A stretch of 64,000 nt of DNA from Paenibacillus ehimensis NBRC 15659 (GTDB taxonomy: Bacteria > Bacillota > Bacilli > Paenibacillales > NBRC-103111). Below are positions 41,570 through 50,829 of this stretch, one piece after another. The translations under genes and the position numbers were made by a program. The notes beneath the pieces were generated by a model. That model saw only the letters and a list, made by a program, of their open reading frames with translations, did no database searches and was not told the DNA's origin. Position 1 is the stretch's first letter; each line of letters begins with the position of its first letter. The DNA lies in the NCBI RefSeq assembly GCF_004000785.1, contig NZ_BILX01000002.1:1-64000 (forward strand), read 5' to 3'.

Positions 41570-41584
41570 TTAGACTTAGTATAA
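41570..41584 (-). promoter_or_regulatory. PerR-like box upstream of perR
   Basis: TTAGACTTAGTATAA; read on the minus strand TTATACTAAGTCTAA, 11 of 14 arm positions matching the Bacillus PerR box TTATAATnATTATAA. It starts 24 nt upstream of the perR start. Confidence 0.6.
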
Positions 41585-41657
41585 ATTTAATTGGGGTGAA
41601 GGTCAATAGAAGAAAATCGAATAGGCCTGCCGGAGCCGACCTGCGCGGCTCTCCCGT

Positions 41658-42134
41658 TTATTTTAATAGACCCCGTTGGTTCAGCAGGTCATACCAGCCA
41701 TCCCTGCCTCCGATTTCGACGTATTTTTCACCGAACACATAGCTTTCCAAAAACTCATGAAAATCTCCGTAATGCCGGATTTTCATTTCCGTTCCCGGAT
41801 CGCCGGTCAAACAACAGATTCGTCCGTTCTGTTTATTTATATATAACGGATAAGGCTCGATCTTCCCGATGCATACCCATTCTTTGAATCCGCCAGGCAT
41901 ATCCGCTACGGGAAATTGATAGTCCGTCAGCTCTTTTCGGCCAAAAAGGATAACGCTTCCGCACCTCAAAGACGAATACTCGTTCAAGAACTCGTGATAG
42001 GCTTGCAGAGCGTCCTTCTTTACGTCCGGGTCGGGATCGGACTCTTCCCGGATCTCCCCGATTACCAAATAAAAAGGGTCTTCTTCCAGAACATGCTTCA
42101 TGAAGTTTATTTTTTCTCTGGTTATTTGCCGCAT
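41658..42134 (-). CDS. SMI1/KNR4 (SUKH) family protein
   Basis: A 158-residue soluble acidic protein. It shows the SUKH pattern: YHEFLNEYSSLRCGSVILFG, the central VCIGKIEPYPLYINKQNGRI (strands with G and D/N turns), and GDFHEFLESYVFGEKY near the C-terminus. SUKH proteins are often immunity proteins against polymorphic or contact toxins, and otherwise of unknown role. No toxin gene is adjacent. Single gene; 207 nt upstream to the next, divergent gene. Confidence 0.7.
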   Translation of the reverse strand: MRQITREKINFMKHVLEEDPFYLVIGEIREESDPDPDVKKDALQAYHEFLNEYSSLRCGSVILFGRKELTDYQFPVADMPGGFKEWVCIGKIEPYPLYINKQNGRICCLTGDPGTEMKIRHYGDFHEFLESYVFGEKYVEIGGRDGWYDLLNQRGLLK

Positions 42135-42365
42135 GTGCTTGACTCCTAATCTCTAAATTTAGGTTCGCGCGTTTCGTCTTCTATCATTTTATCGCACTAT
42201 TCCATATTTCTCCATATACGAACACCTTTGATTTATCCGTTTCCCCGGCATCGTAAGAAATTTGTAAGAAATCAGGTAGCTTTTTTGACAAAAGTCTCCT
42301 TTAATATAGACATATGCGCTTGCAAGCAGCCGTAAATCCGAATGCAGCATTCAAGGGGAACAATT

Positions 42366-43058
42366 ATGCAGAAGTACAATGTGCTGGTGGCCGACGACGA
42401 ACCCGAGATTCGAAACGCCATCGAAATCTATTTGAAGAACGAGAACATGAATGTGTTCAAAGCGAGCCATGGCCTGGAGGCTTTGGACATTCTGGAGAAG
42501 GAAGATATCCACCTGATCATTCTGGACGTCATGATGCCCGGGTTGGACGGTATCCAAACGACATTCAAAATTCGTGAAAGCCGCAATATTCCGATCCTTA
42601 TGCTGTCCGCTAAATCCGAGGACACGGACAAAATCCTGGGGCTGACCGTCGGCGCGGACGATTATTTGTGCAAGCCCTTCAATCCGCTGGAGCTGACCGC
42701 ACGGGCCAAGTCCCAGCTTCGACGCTACACCCATCTGGGCCATTACAAAGCGAGCGAGGACGAGATCGAAGTCCGGGGCCTCGTGCTGAACAAACGCAGC
42801 AAAACCGTCTTGGTGGATCAGGAGGAGGTCCGGCTGACGGCGACCGAATATAAAATCCTTGAGCTTTTAATCGAGCATCGGGGCCGTGTGTTTTCGATAG
42901 AGGAGATTTATGAAAAGGTATGGAAAGAGCCGTATTTCAACGGTGAAAATACGGTAGCGGTGCACGTGCGTCGAATCCGCGAGAAAATCGAGATCAACCC
43001 GCGGGAGCCCAAATATTTGAAGGTGGTGTGGGGCATTGGTTACAAAATCGAGAAGTAA
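42366..43058 (+). CDS. OmpR-family response regulator
   Basis: A 230-residue two-component regulator. Receiver domain with the acidic pair VLVADDEPEIR, phosphoacceptor Asp54 (LIILDVMMPGLDG), Thr/Ser switch MLSAKSED and Lys in DDYLCKPFNPLE. C-terminal OmpR winged helix (VRLTATEYKILELLIEHRG, VHVRRIREKI, VVWGIGYKIEK). AAGGGGA lies 6 nt before the ATG at 42366; an ATG at 42342 would add eight residues. It overlaps the histidine kinase gene by about 23 nt. The pair resembles VanR/VanS-type systems; the signal is unknown. Confidence 0.93.
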   Translation: MQKYNVLVADDEPEIRNAIEIYLKNENMNVFKASHGLEALDILEKEDIHLIILDVMMPGLDGIQTTFKIRESRNIPILMLSAKSEDTDKILGLTVGADDYLCKPFNPLELTARAKSQLRRYTHLGHYKASEDEIEVRGLVLNKRSKTVLVDQEEVRLTATEYKILELLIEHRGRVFSIEEIYEKVWKEPYFNGENTVAVHVRRIREKIEINPREPKYLKVVWGIGYKIEK

Positions 43059-45371
43059 GCTCGTCCCTTGGCTGGCTTGGGGCTTGCTCTCTTACCTGAT
43101 TGCGCTAGGACTGCTCACAGCCTCGGACGTGCTAAAGAATCAGGAATATCTTCAAAAGGACTACTACTTTCGCTCCTCGGCCTTCTACGAGCAGCTTGAG
43201 CAGCATTTCAATCTGTTTCGGAACGTTCATGTGATCTATAACCATTGGGAGGATAAGACGGATACCGAGAAGATCGGGCAGGCCCGGATGGAGCAATGGA
43301 CCCGGCATTTTGAAACGATGAAAAACATCGAGGTCGAGCAAAGAAAGGCAGAGGTGCAGGATCAAATCGGGAAGCTTCAGAAACAGCTGGCCAATGAAGT
43401 ACAGAAAGCCAAGGAAAAGCGGGAACATGTCGCCAATTCCGCAGAAGAGGCGGGAGGGGAGCCGCCCAAGGCACAAAGGCAAGACCCGCAGAGCCCGCCG
43501 GATTTCGAAGAGCAAGCCGAGATTGACCGTATAAGAAAAGAAATTGCCTTACTGCAACACACAGAAAACAATATTTCATCGAACGCAGAGCGGGAGAAAA
43601 ACAACCGGATCGAGAAGGAAATCAAGAACTATCTTGATTTTCATAACAAACAATACGCTGCCGTCAAACACAGCTTGTCGGCCCGCAAGGGCTTCTTCCA
43701 ATATTATGTCAAGGACCTCGAAACCGGTGAGATCTATGCCAATCGGGATTGGGACCCCTCTCCGGGAGAGAAGCAGGAGGCGTTTTATGCCATCCGCTTG
43801 CCGCAAACGACGTTGGAAGGCGGCGCTCTGCAATCGATCAACCGTTCTTTCCAACAGTATCGGCTGGAAGGCACTTTTCTGTTTCCGAAGGAGCCCCGCG
43901 GCTTCAGTCAAATGATTGCCGACCACGCTTACTTTAATACGCTGCGGGAGCGGTTAATTTATGAGCTGTACCTGCTGGGGGTCACCGTGGCGGCTGTTGC
44001 CGCGCTGATCTTTTACTTACGCCGAAACCGTCTTGGTATCGAATTTGTACAGCAGAACTATACAGCCACTATTCACCGGATTCCGCTGGAGCTCCGCCTG
44101 CTGCTTATCTATGGTCTCTCGATGTTTGCGTTAAGCTATGGAAGCTCCGCCGCCTTGTTCCGGCTGCCTGTCACTCCGGGCCATTTCGCACAATGGACGC
44201 TGCTGGCGCTGCTGATCGGCTGTCTGGGACTCCTGCTTGGCGACACAGCGCTTCTGCTGCGCAACCCGCAAGCGCTTCGGGAGCAATGGAGCGCAGGGCT
44301 TTGCCGCAAGCTGCAAAGCTATGTCCGGGCTAAACTGGTTGATCGACACATCCTGACGAAGGCCGTCTTGATCTTCGTAATGACCGTGCTATTTGGGGTC
44401 TTCCTGTTCGATGTTATTGATCGCACAAGCTTCCATTACGTTGATAACAGATTCTCCTTCTCTGAAGGATATGTTCTCTTTTATACGTTCGTCGTCATTC
44501 CTTACCTGTTCCGGCGAATCCTGACCTTCTCCCGCATCCTGACCGGCGCGGAAGCCATCGCCTCCGGCCGGTTCGACCATACGGTCGAGGAGAAGGGACG
44601 CGGCAGCTTGGCCCGGCTGGCGCACCTGCTGAACAACATCAAACAAAGCATTAAGACCTCCGTGGAACGCGAGACGAAGAGCGAGCGGCTCAAGTCCGAG
44701 TTGATTACGAACGTCTCCCACGATCTGAAAACGCCGCTGACCTCCATCATGAACTACGTCGATTTACTCAAGCGCCAGGACTTGCCTCCCGAAACCGTCG
44801 CGAGCTATGTCGAGGTGCTGGACCGGAAAACACAGCGGCTGAAGGTGCTGATCGACGATTTGTTCGAAGCGTCCAAAATGGCGAGCGGGTCCGTCGAACT
44901 GGCGGTGGAAAACGTCAACGTCGCCGACCTGCTGCAGCAGGCGCTGGCCGAATTCAGCGACAAGATCGAGGCTTCCTCGCTCACCTTCCGCGTCCGGGTG
45001 GACAACCCGAAGGTCACCGCTCCGCTGGACGGCCGCAAGACGTGGCGCGTCTTCGAGAATCTGATCAGCAATGCGCTCAAATACGCGATGCCGAATACGC
45101 GGGTTCACCTCGCGTTAACCGAGGAAGCGGACAAAGTGTCTTCACGATCAGCAATGTGGCCGCCTATGAGCTCAACTTCAATGTGGACGAAATTTTCGAA
45201 CGGTTCAAGCGTGGGGACCCATCGCGGAATACCGAAGGCTCGGGCCTTGGGCTCGCCATTGCCAAAAGCATCGTCGAGCTGCAGGGCGGACAGCTTCGCA
45301 TCGATATCGACGGGGATTATTTCAAGGTGCGCGTCGAGTTCGGCCGGGAAGCAAAGGCCGCCGCGTCTTGA
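43036..45371 (+). pseudogene. Sensor histidine kinase, frameshifted in the ATPase domain
   Basis: Partner of the response regulator. TTG start inside its 3' end. One N-terminal membrane helix (~10-30), a long external region with a charged coiled coil (~95-215) and a further folded part, then about five membrane helices (~315-500). HAMP-like segment, H-box ELITNVSHDLKTPLTSIMNY, and N-box FENLISNALKYAM follow. Near 45137-45141 one base is missing, and the G-boxes (IFERFKRGD, GSGLGLAIAKSIVE) continue in another frame to the stop at 45371. Without correction the frame runs to 45507 with a nonsense tail. Either a true inactivating mutation or a sequencing error. Confidence 0.85.
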
Positions 45372-45506
45372 ATTCTATAAGCCCGAGCGTGTGGAAAGAA
45401 GAGGTCCGGGAGACAGCTCCCGCGGCCTCTTTGTCATAACAGTATACAAATGGGAACTATATAACAAAAATGTGCGTACTTACGTATTGAGATGCTGGAG
45501 GTTATA

Positions 45507-45581
45507 ATGCTGAACAAGGACTCATCGAAATCATCGAAAGCGAGGCGTTACTTATGGAAGCAAGAAAACAGCAAATTTTAG
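45507..45581 (+). other. Possible upstream ORF overlapping yfkO
   Basis: ATG with CTGGAGG at ideal spacing opens a 24-codon frame (MLNKDSSKSSKARRY...) that overlaps the first 28 nt of the nitroreductase gene, whose own RBS is weak. It may set translation of that gene by coupling or competition. Confidence 0.3.
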
Positions 45582-46219
45582 AGGCATTTCAGTTCAGGCA
45601 TGCGTGCAAGGAATTCGACAGCGGCAAAAAGATCAGCGACGCCGATTTCCAGTTCATTCTGGAGACCGGGCGGCTGTCGCCGAGCTCCTTCGGCTTCGAG
45701 CCATGGAAGTTCGTCGTGGTGCAGAATCCCGCGATCCGCGAAAAACTGCTCCCGGTCACTTGGGGAGCGTCCAAGCAGCTGCCGACCTCCAGCCATTTTG
45801 TCATTATCCTCTCCCGGACGAAAGCCGATATGGTCGCCGATTCCGACTATATTCAAAACATGCTGACGAACGTCAAGCAGCTTCCGGAAGAGATTCGCGC
45901 CAACTATACCAAGATCTACGGCAAGTTTCTGGAAGTCGATTTCCAATTGCTCGATAACGAACGCGTGATGTTCGAATGGGGAGCCCGGCAGACCTATATT
46001 GCTCTGGGCAACATGATGTCGGCCGCCGCGCAAATCGGTATCGACTCGTGCCCGATCGAAGGGTTCGACAAAGCCAAAGCAGAGCAGGTGCTCAGAGAAG
46101 AAGGGATTCTCCAAGGCAACTTCGGCATTTCCTGCATGGTCGCTTTCGGTTACCGCGTAAGCGAACCCCGTCCCAAAACAAGACAATCGCTTGAACAAAT
46201 CGTGCATTGGGTGAACTGA
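45554..46219 (+). CDS. yfkO: NAD(P)H nitroreductase YfkO
   Basis: A 221-residue FMN nitroreductase, the same length as B. subtilis YfkO and close to it along its length: AFQFRHACKEFDSGKKISD, FILETGRLSPSSFGFEPWKF, TWGASKQLPTSSHFVIILSR, RQTYIALGNMMSAAAQIGID, DSCPIEGF. It reduces nitroaromatics and quinones with NAD(P)H in the cytoplasm. Single-gene unit with its own terminator. Confidence 0.93.
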   Translation: MEARKQQILEAFQFRHACKEFDSGKKISDADFQFILETGRLSPSSFGFEPWKFVVVQNPAIREKLLPVTWGASKQLPTSSHFVIILSRTKADMVADSDYIQNMLTNVKQLPEEIRANYTKIYGKFLEVDFQLLDNERVMFEWGARQTYIALGNMMSAAAQIGIDSCPIEGFDKAKAEQVLREEGILQGNFGISCMVAFGYRVSEPRPKTRQSLEQIVHWVN

Positions 46220-46234
46220 TCCCGGCCCTATAGA

Positions 46235-46268
46235 CAACCCCTTCGATCCGCAGCGGAAGAAGGGGTTG
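46235..46268 (+). terminator. Terminator of yfkO
   Basis: CAACCCCTTC/GAAGGGGTTG stem, then CTTGTTTT. Located between convergent genes and so may also stop the potassium channel transcript. Confidence 0.8.
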
Positions 46269-46290
46269 CTTGTTTTACCGGCCCGTGCCG

Positions 46291-47181
46291 TTACCGGTCC
46301 GCCGCCGGCCGCCTGGGCCCCGAATACATTTGCTCGGCGAACGACTGGTCGGATATTTTGAAATGCGTGTCCGAGGCAATTTTCGTGAAATTGGCCAGAT
46401 TTTCTTCGAGCACCACTTCCAGCGTGGTCCGCACATGCCCCGCTATCCGTTCCACGCTTGTCAAAATGAACGCCGTGCGGGCATCGGCATTGTACGGGTT
46501 CTCCACCTTCAGCGACTCGTCGGCAAAGATGAGGATCTCCCGGGCTTCCGCCAATCTGGCGCGGTGCAAGGTTTTGTCCCTGGAAGGAATCCCCCGGATA
46601 AACAAGAAGTTGTGCTCGTCCAGCGGCGCTGTGGCGAGGCGGTCATCGATTAGCACGACATCTGTGGACGGCTCGGTTTTGAGAATATTCTTGATCGTGA
46701 TCCGGGCGCGGCCGCTCCAGCCGATGACGACGACATGGCCGCCGCCATGCTTCGTATAGTCCAAGTCTCCGTTCTTCCTTCTTTCTTGCCGTTCGACCAG
46801 CATCTCATAGAGCCTCCCGATAAATAAGGTAAACAATCCGACGCCGCCAACAATGAGCAGAATGCCCCACAATCGGCCCAGATCGGTTTTCGGAAACGTG
46901 TCCCCATAGCCGACTGTAGCGAGCGTCACGACCGTCCACCACAGTCCGTCGTAAAACCGGGGAAACTGCTCCGGTTCCAGAAGCGGCATAAGAACCGAGC
47001 TTGTGAGCACCAACAGCCCGGTGGCGATCGACAAGGTTCTCATGCGGATTCGGAACACGGAGAAAAACAGCTTGCGGAATTGGAACCAAAACCTCACTCC
47101 ACTTCTCTCCTTCGCCAAGATGTGTAACAGTTCGCCGAGCAGCCGAAGAATTCTCCTCATCGCTGCGCGCGCAGCGGTCAT
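46291..47181 (-). CDS. Potassium channel with RCK domain (YugO-like)
   Basis: A 296-residue ion channel. Two membrane helices (~49-70 and ~103-127) flank a pore loop with the selectivity filter TVGYGD (89-94). A cytoplasmic RCK/TrkA-N Rossmann domain follows (GGHVVVIGWSGRARITIKNI, VVLIDDRL, IRGIPSRDKTLHRA). The layout matches B. subtilis YugO, whose K+ release carries electrical signals in biofilms. A role of this kind here is inference. Single gene, convergent with yfkO. Confidence 0.88.
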   Translation of the reverse strand: MTAARAAMRRILRLLGELLHILAKERSGVRFWFQFRKLFFSVFRIRMRTLSIATGLLVLTSSVLMPLLEPEQFPRFYDGLWWTVVTLATVGYGDTFPKTDLGRLWGILLIVGGVGLFTLFIGRLYEMLVERQERRKNGDLDYTKHGGGHVVVIGWSGRARITIKNILKTEPSTDVVLIDDRLATAPLDEHNFLFIRGIPSRDKTLHRARLAEAREILIFADESLKVENPYNADARTAFILTSVERIAGHVRTTLEVVLEENLANFTKIASDTHFKISDQSFAEQMYSGPRRPAADR

Positions 47182-47360
47182 GACGCCCTATATTTGCAGA
47201 GCAGATCGCAGTCCGTTCATTCCCCCGTTTCCGGCGTTTTGTTCAATTTGAAATCTATTTTCAGTATATGACGGCATACGATTTGTCTACAAGTAAGATT
47301 ATCTGCGCCTCGCAGCCCATGACAGGCGAGACTTCCTTTGCTTCGATATTCTTCAACCGC

Positions 47361-47395
47361 AAAAAGTCCCTTCCGTCGACCGGAAAGGACTTTTT
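47361..47395 (-). terminator. Terminator downstream of the cohesin-dockerin gene
   Basis: AAAAAGTCC..TTCCG/CGGAA..GGACTTTTT, nearly perfect, T runs on both strands. It lies 66 nt after the minus-strand gene at 47461. A TTTGTCGAA motif (47425-47433) sits between the gene and this hairpin. Confidence 0.85.
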
Positions 47396-47460
47396 CATAC
47401 AATGTTCCCCGTGAAACGCTTTTTTTTGTCGAAAAGAGCAAAGCTGCACTGAGCTCTCCC

Positions 47461-50400
47461 TCAACGACCGAGCGGTAAAGCTGCGACTTTATCCGCCACG
47501 TACTGCACGTCCGTGTTGTCAATGACGCCGTCGTTGTTCAGGTCGAACAGGCTGTCGTACTCCGGCTGTCCGGTGCGCGTGCCGCTGTGCTGCGAGATGA
47601 GCACGAGATCGCTTAAACCCGTCCGGCCGTCCCCGTCGAAATCCGCCGAACCGATGTGCACGGTCAAGCTCACCGGCCCCGGCATGGTCCGAACTCCTCC
47701 CCGGCTGTCGGCAAGCTGCGAATCCGGCTGCAGCGTGAAGGTGCCTCTGCCCTGCTGGAGCACAGAGAACCTTAATGTCGCGAGGCCCACGTTACCGTTC
47801 CGCCCGGGTGTCTTGCCCAGAAGAGACCCGCTGACGTGAACCCGGTCCGGTGACGGAGCATAGTAGCCTCTCACCGCGGTGGTCCCCTCCGTACCGAATT
47901 CCGGGTGCAGCGAAGCCTGCAGCAGCTTGAACTTCGCCGGATCGTACTGGAGCTTCGCCAGAAACGCATAGACGTCCGTCGCCTGATCCGCCCGCACCTG
48001 CAGCTCCAGCACCGAGCCGACGTTCAGGAAACCGGGCCGGGCCTGCAAGCGCCCAAGCTCCGTCGTGCCGTACGCCCCCGTCGTTACGGATACGATCGGG
48101 TTATTGCTGCTGAAGCGCCCTCCCGCATCCCACGCCTGAACGGAAAACGTATACGCCGTGCTTGGCCGGAGTCCGGTGACGTCATACGCATACACATGGC
48201 CATAGACCGTGCCGACTACACTGCCCTCCTGGTATATGCGGTAGCCTGCCGCTCCTTCGGCCGGCGTCCAATTTAACGACAGCGATGTCGCCGCTATCTT
48301 CGACGCGCTGAGCTTGCTTCCCTCGGGCCATGTCGGCCCCTGCGATGCGGAGGAAACGATGAAACTCGTCTCCGAATCCGCTCTATTGCCCGCTTTGTCC
48401 CGTGCCGAGATCGACAAGCTATGCTTGCCGGACGCCAATCCGTAAGCCGCCGCCGTCACGGCATGCGCAGCGGCGTCATAGCCGGCCTGCAAGTTTCGGT
48501 TATCTACCTTTACCGTAACCGAAGCCGGATCGACGCCCGTTTCATCATCGGTAATGATTGCCGATACGAACAGATTCGATTCGGATACGGTCTGTCCGTC
48601 TGCCGGCTGCACTTGACGAATCAGAGGCGGCATCCGATCGGTCACGGGGGCCGATTTCGTCGTCGCCTCCACAGACGGACCGGTCATGCTCCAATGGCCC
48701 GCCGCATCTCCCGCTTCCACCTTGAACCGATACGTTGTCCCCGGCTTCAATCCGGTGACGGTGTACGTCGTACCCGTGACGGTTGCGACGAGCTCCGAGC
48801 CTTGATACACCTTATATCCTGTCACCGCTATGTCGTCCTGCGCAGGGCTCCAGGACAGACGCACGCTTTCGGACGTCACTTCCGCAGCGTCCAATCGGCT
48901 TTCAGCCGGCCAAGTCGGCGCGGAGGTATCGGGAGTTCCCGCATGGATCGCGAATAACGTCCCATAAATTTTCCCGAAAAGCTGCCCTTGTACCCATACA
49001 GGCTGAACCAGGGTGGAAGAAATCCGAATATAATCCTTCCGGCCGGAGGCCAGATTCTCACTGAGATAAAGACCGGTATCGTTAAAAAAGGCGACATCCC
49101 CGCGGCCCGTCACATAAGCAATGGAATGCTCTTGGTTCATGTCCGACAGTTTGCGCAGTTCCCCTTGCGGAGACCGTACCCATACCTGCCTGGCTTGTCC
49201 GTTTTCGCGGGTAAAAGCAATCCATCCGTTATTCACCTGATAATCCTTGCCGGGATTTGCATAATTAACTTCGCTTAAAAGCTGTTTGCCCCCAAGGCTG
49301 TGAACGACAATCGACGCACCATTATTTTTTTTCACCATGTAGACAATAAGCGTACCGTCTGTAACCGGAAAGTAAGGTTTCTTGTCCGTATCATATGTTA
49401 TTTGCGTTACTGTTCCGTTTTCGTATTGGTAAACCTGCCGATTTTCCGACTCTATCGCCGAAAAGACAACTTTGCCATCAGCCGTAAGATCATGCCCCTC
49501 ATTTGGGATATCTTTTGCCGTAAAAATATCCTGACATATGCCCTTCTTTAAATCGCGAAGCACAAGAATATTTCCGTCTCTCCAGTTTTTAGGGTTGATT
49601 AAGCGGACGTACAGGGCATAGCCATCCTTCACGTTTAAGCTATTAGCTTGACTCATCGTTCCCAGATCGATAAGACGGCCTTCCCGCCACTCCCATAGCC
49701 GGGCCGGGCCTGAATCATAATTCACTCCAAAAATTACGCCGTCTGACGTTAAATAGGCTTTTTCGAAGTAACGGCTATCCGTCGTCGTATAAATAACGGT
49801 CTCTTCTCCGGACGAACGATATTTTAAAACAAGTTGTCTGGCTTCCTCGCGAAAGTACACCATTTTGTCCGTACTAATATCCAAAATTCGGCCGTCTACC
49901 TGGTCCAGACGCGTCAGTTTGTCGCTGCTTTCAACATAAATATTAACGGTATAGTCGGTTTCTTGCGACGCGGAATCTTTCGCTTTAAAAGAAATACTTT
50001 TGGATTTCCCATCCAGATGTTCCAACGACACCTCTTGGTCGATCATATCTTTGGCTTTTATTTCCTGGTCGCCGACCCAGGCGGACAACGAAACGCAGCC
50101 TTTTGCCGTATCGTCATCCTTACATCTCGCCTGAATTCGAAGCTTTGGCGTTGCAACCTCTTTTGGCTTCGGTGCCAGCACTTCGATGATCGGCTTTTTA
50201 TCGTAGGTCAGGTCGAACTGACGCGTTGCTTTATTGCCGTGGGAATCCACTGCGATCAGAGTGACCTTTTTTACGCCTCTGGTTAACGAGCTGATATTCA
50301 TTTTGCCGCTCCAGTCGAAGCAGCCGTATCTGCGGCAAATATCGTTTTGGCCGTATTTTAACTCCAAAACTACGCCCTCAATTTGAGCGGTAACGCGGAC

Positions 50401-50613
50401 GACCTCATACTTCGATTTGACATAGGCTCCGATCATAAATTCGCTATCCACCGTGTCGGCCGGGATATAATGTTCGGAAAAATAAATTTCTGCGGTCTGG
50501 GCTGCCGGATTCGCAGCTTCCGGGGAATCGGAGGACTCGGCGTACGAAGATTGCGGAAGAAGCAAAACAATGAACAACAAAAAAGCAATCATAAGGCGGT
50601 TGATGAGGGACAA
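47461..50613 (-). CDS. Giant secreted protein with propeller-like region, FN3, cohesin and dockerin domains
   Basis: About 1050 residues from a TTG at 50613 (GGAGGTGCC upstream); the frame is open to 50664. Signal peptide, then an Ig-like module with paired Cys (CRRYGC), a propeller-like region (~250-560), FN3 modules (~580-670 and ~770-860) around an Ig-like module, and a cohesin-type domain (~870-1005; VLELQVRADQATDVYAFLAK, LQYDPAKFKLL). The C-terminus is a dockerin with two Ca-loops: DFDGDGRTGLSDLVLIS and DLNNDGVIDNTDV. Cohesin and dockerin on one chain is rare and allows self-assembly or chaining. Its N-terminal half is paralogous to the SLH protein upstream. Confidence 0.85.
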   Translation of the reverse strand: MSLINRLMIAFLLFIVLLLPQSSYAESSDSPEAANPAAQTAEIYFSEHYIPADTVDSEFMIGAYVKSKYEVVRVTAQIEGVVLELKYGQNDICRRYGCFDWSGKMNISSLTRGVKKVTLIAVDSHGNKATRQFDLTYDKKPIIEVLAPKPKEVATPKLRIQARCKDDDTAKGCVSLSAWVGDQEIKAKDMIDQEVSLEHLDGKSKSISFKAKDSASQETDYTVNIYVESSDKLTRLDQVDGRILDISTDKMVYFREEARQLVLKYRSSGEETVIYTTTDSRYFEKAYLTSDGVIFGVNYDSGPARLWEWREGRLIDLGTMSQANSLNVKDGYALYVRLINPKNWRDGNILVLRDLKKGICQDIFTAKDIPNEGHDLTADGKVVFSAIESENRQVYQYENGTVTQITYDTDKKPYFPVTDGTLIVYMVKKNNGASIVVHSLGGKQLLSEVNYANPGKDYQVNNGWIAFTRENGQARQVWVRSPQGELRKLSDMNQEHSIAYVTGRGDVAFFNDTGLYLSENLASGRKDYIRISSTLVQPVWVQGQLFGKIYGTLFAIHAGTPDTSAPTWPAESRLDAAEVTSESVRLSWSPAQDDIAVTGYKVYQGSELVATVTGTTYTVTGLKPGTTYRFKVEAGDAAGHWSMTGPSVEATTKSAPVTDRMPPLIRQVQPADGQTVSESNLFVSAIITDDETGVDPASVTVKVDNRNLQAGYDAAAHAVTAAAYGLASGKHSLSISARDKAGNRADSETSFIVSSASQGPTWPEGSKLSASKIAATSLSLNWTPAEGAAGYRIYQEGSVVGTVYGHVYAYDVTGLRPSTAYTFSVQAWDAGGRFSSNNPIVSVTTGAYGTTELGRLQARPGFLNVGSVLELQVRADQATDVYAFLAKLQYDPAKFKLLQASLHPEFGTEGTTAVRGYYAPSPDRVHVSGSLLGKTPGRNGNVGLATLRFSVLQQGRGTFTLQPDSQLADSRGGVRTMPGPVSLTVHIGSADFDGDGRTGLSDLVLISQHSGTRTGQPEYDSLFDLNNDGVIDNTDVQYVADKVAALPLGR

Positions 50614-50638
50614 CGTACGGGCACCTCCAATGTGTATA

Positions 50639-50653
50639 GATACGTTTTGTATC
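50639..50653 (-). promoter_or_regulatory. Inverted repeat in the leader of the cohesin-dockerin gene
   Basis: GATACGTTTTGTATC, immediately upstream of the GGAGGTGCC RBS. The same element, GATACATTTTGTATC, lies at 56199-56213 in front of the paralogue. A shared operator or mRNA hairpin is likely. Confidence 0.5.
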
Positions 50654-50751
50654 AATAGTTTCATATAAACTGATAAAATACGACAAAAAAAGCACCCGTA
50701 TAAAATAAAATTTAGGGATTTTGATACAAATTATAATTTTAAGCATCAGAT

Positions 50752-50773
50752 GGACCACCAAAATAGGTGGTCC
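50752..50773 (-). terminator. Hairpin after the SLH/SGNH gene
   Basis: GGACCACC/GGTGGTCC stem with a 6-nt loop, 57 nt after the stop of the gene at 50830. The T tract is weak on the minus strand, so termination is only probable. Confidence 0.5.
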
Positions 50774-50829
50774 CTTATTGAGTTGCATCGCTTTTCGTAT
50801 CTGTAGGATAGCGCCTGTTTCGCAAACTG

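Noticed and set aside
42273-42300. TTTTGACAAAA upstream of the response regulator as a Spo0A box
   Set aside because: Only a relaxed match (TTTGTCAAA on the minus strand) and AT-rich background makes chance likely.
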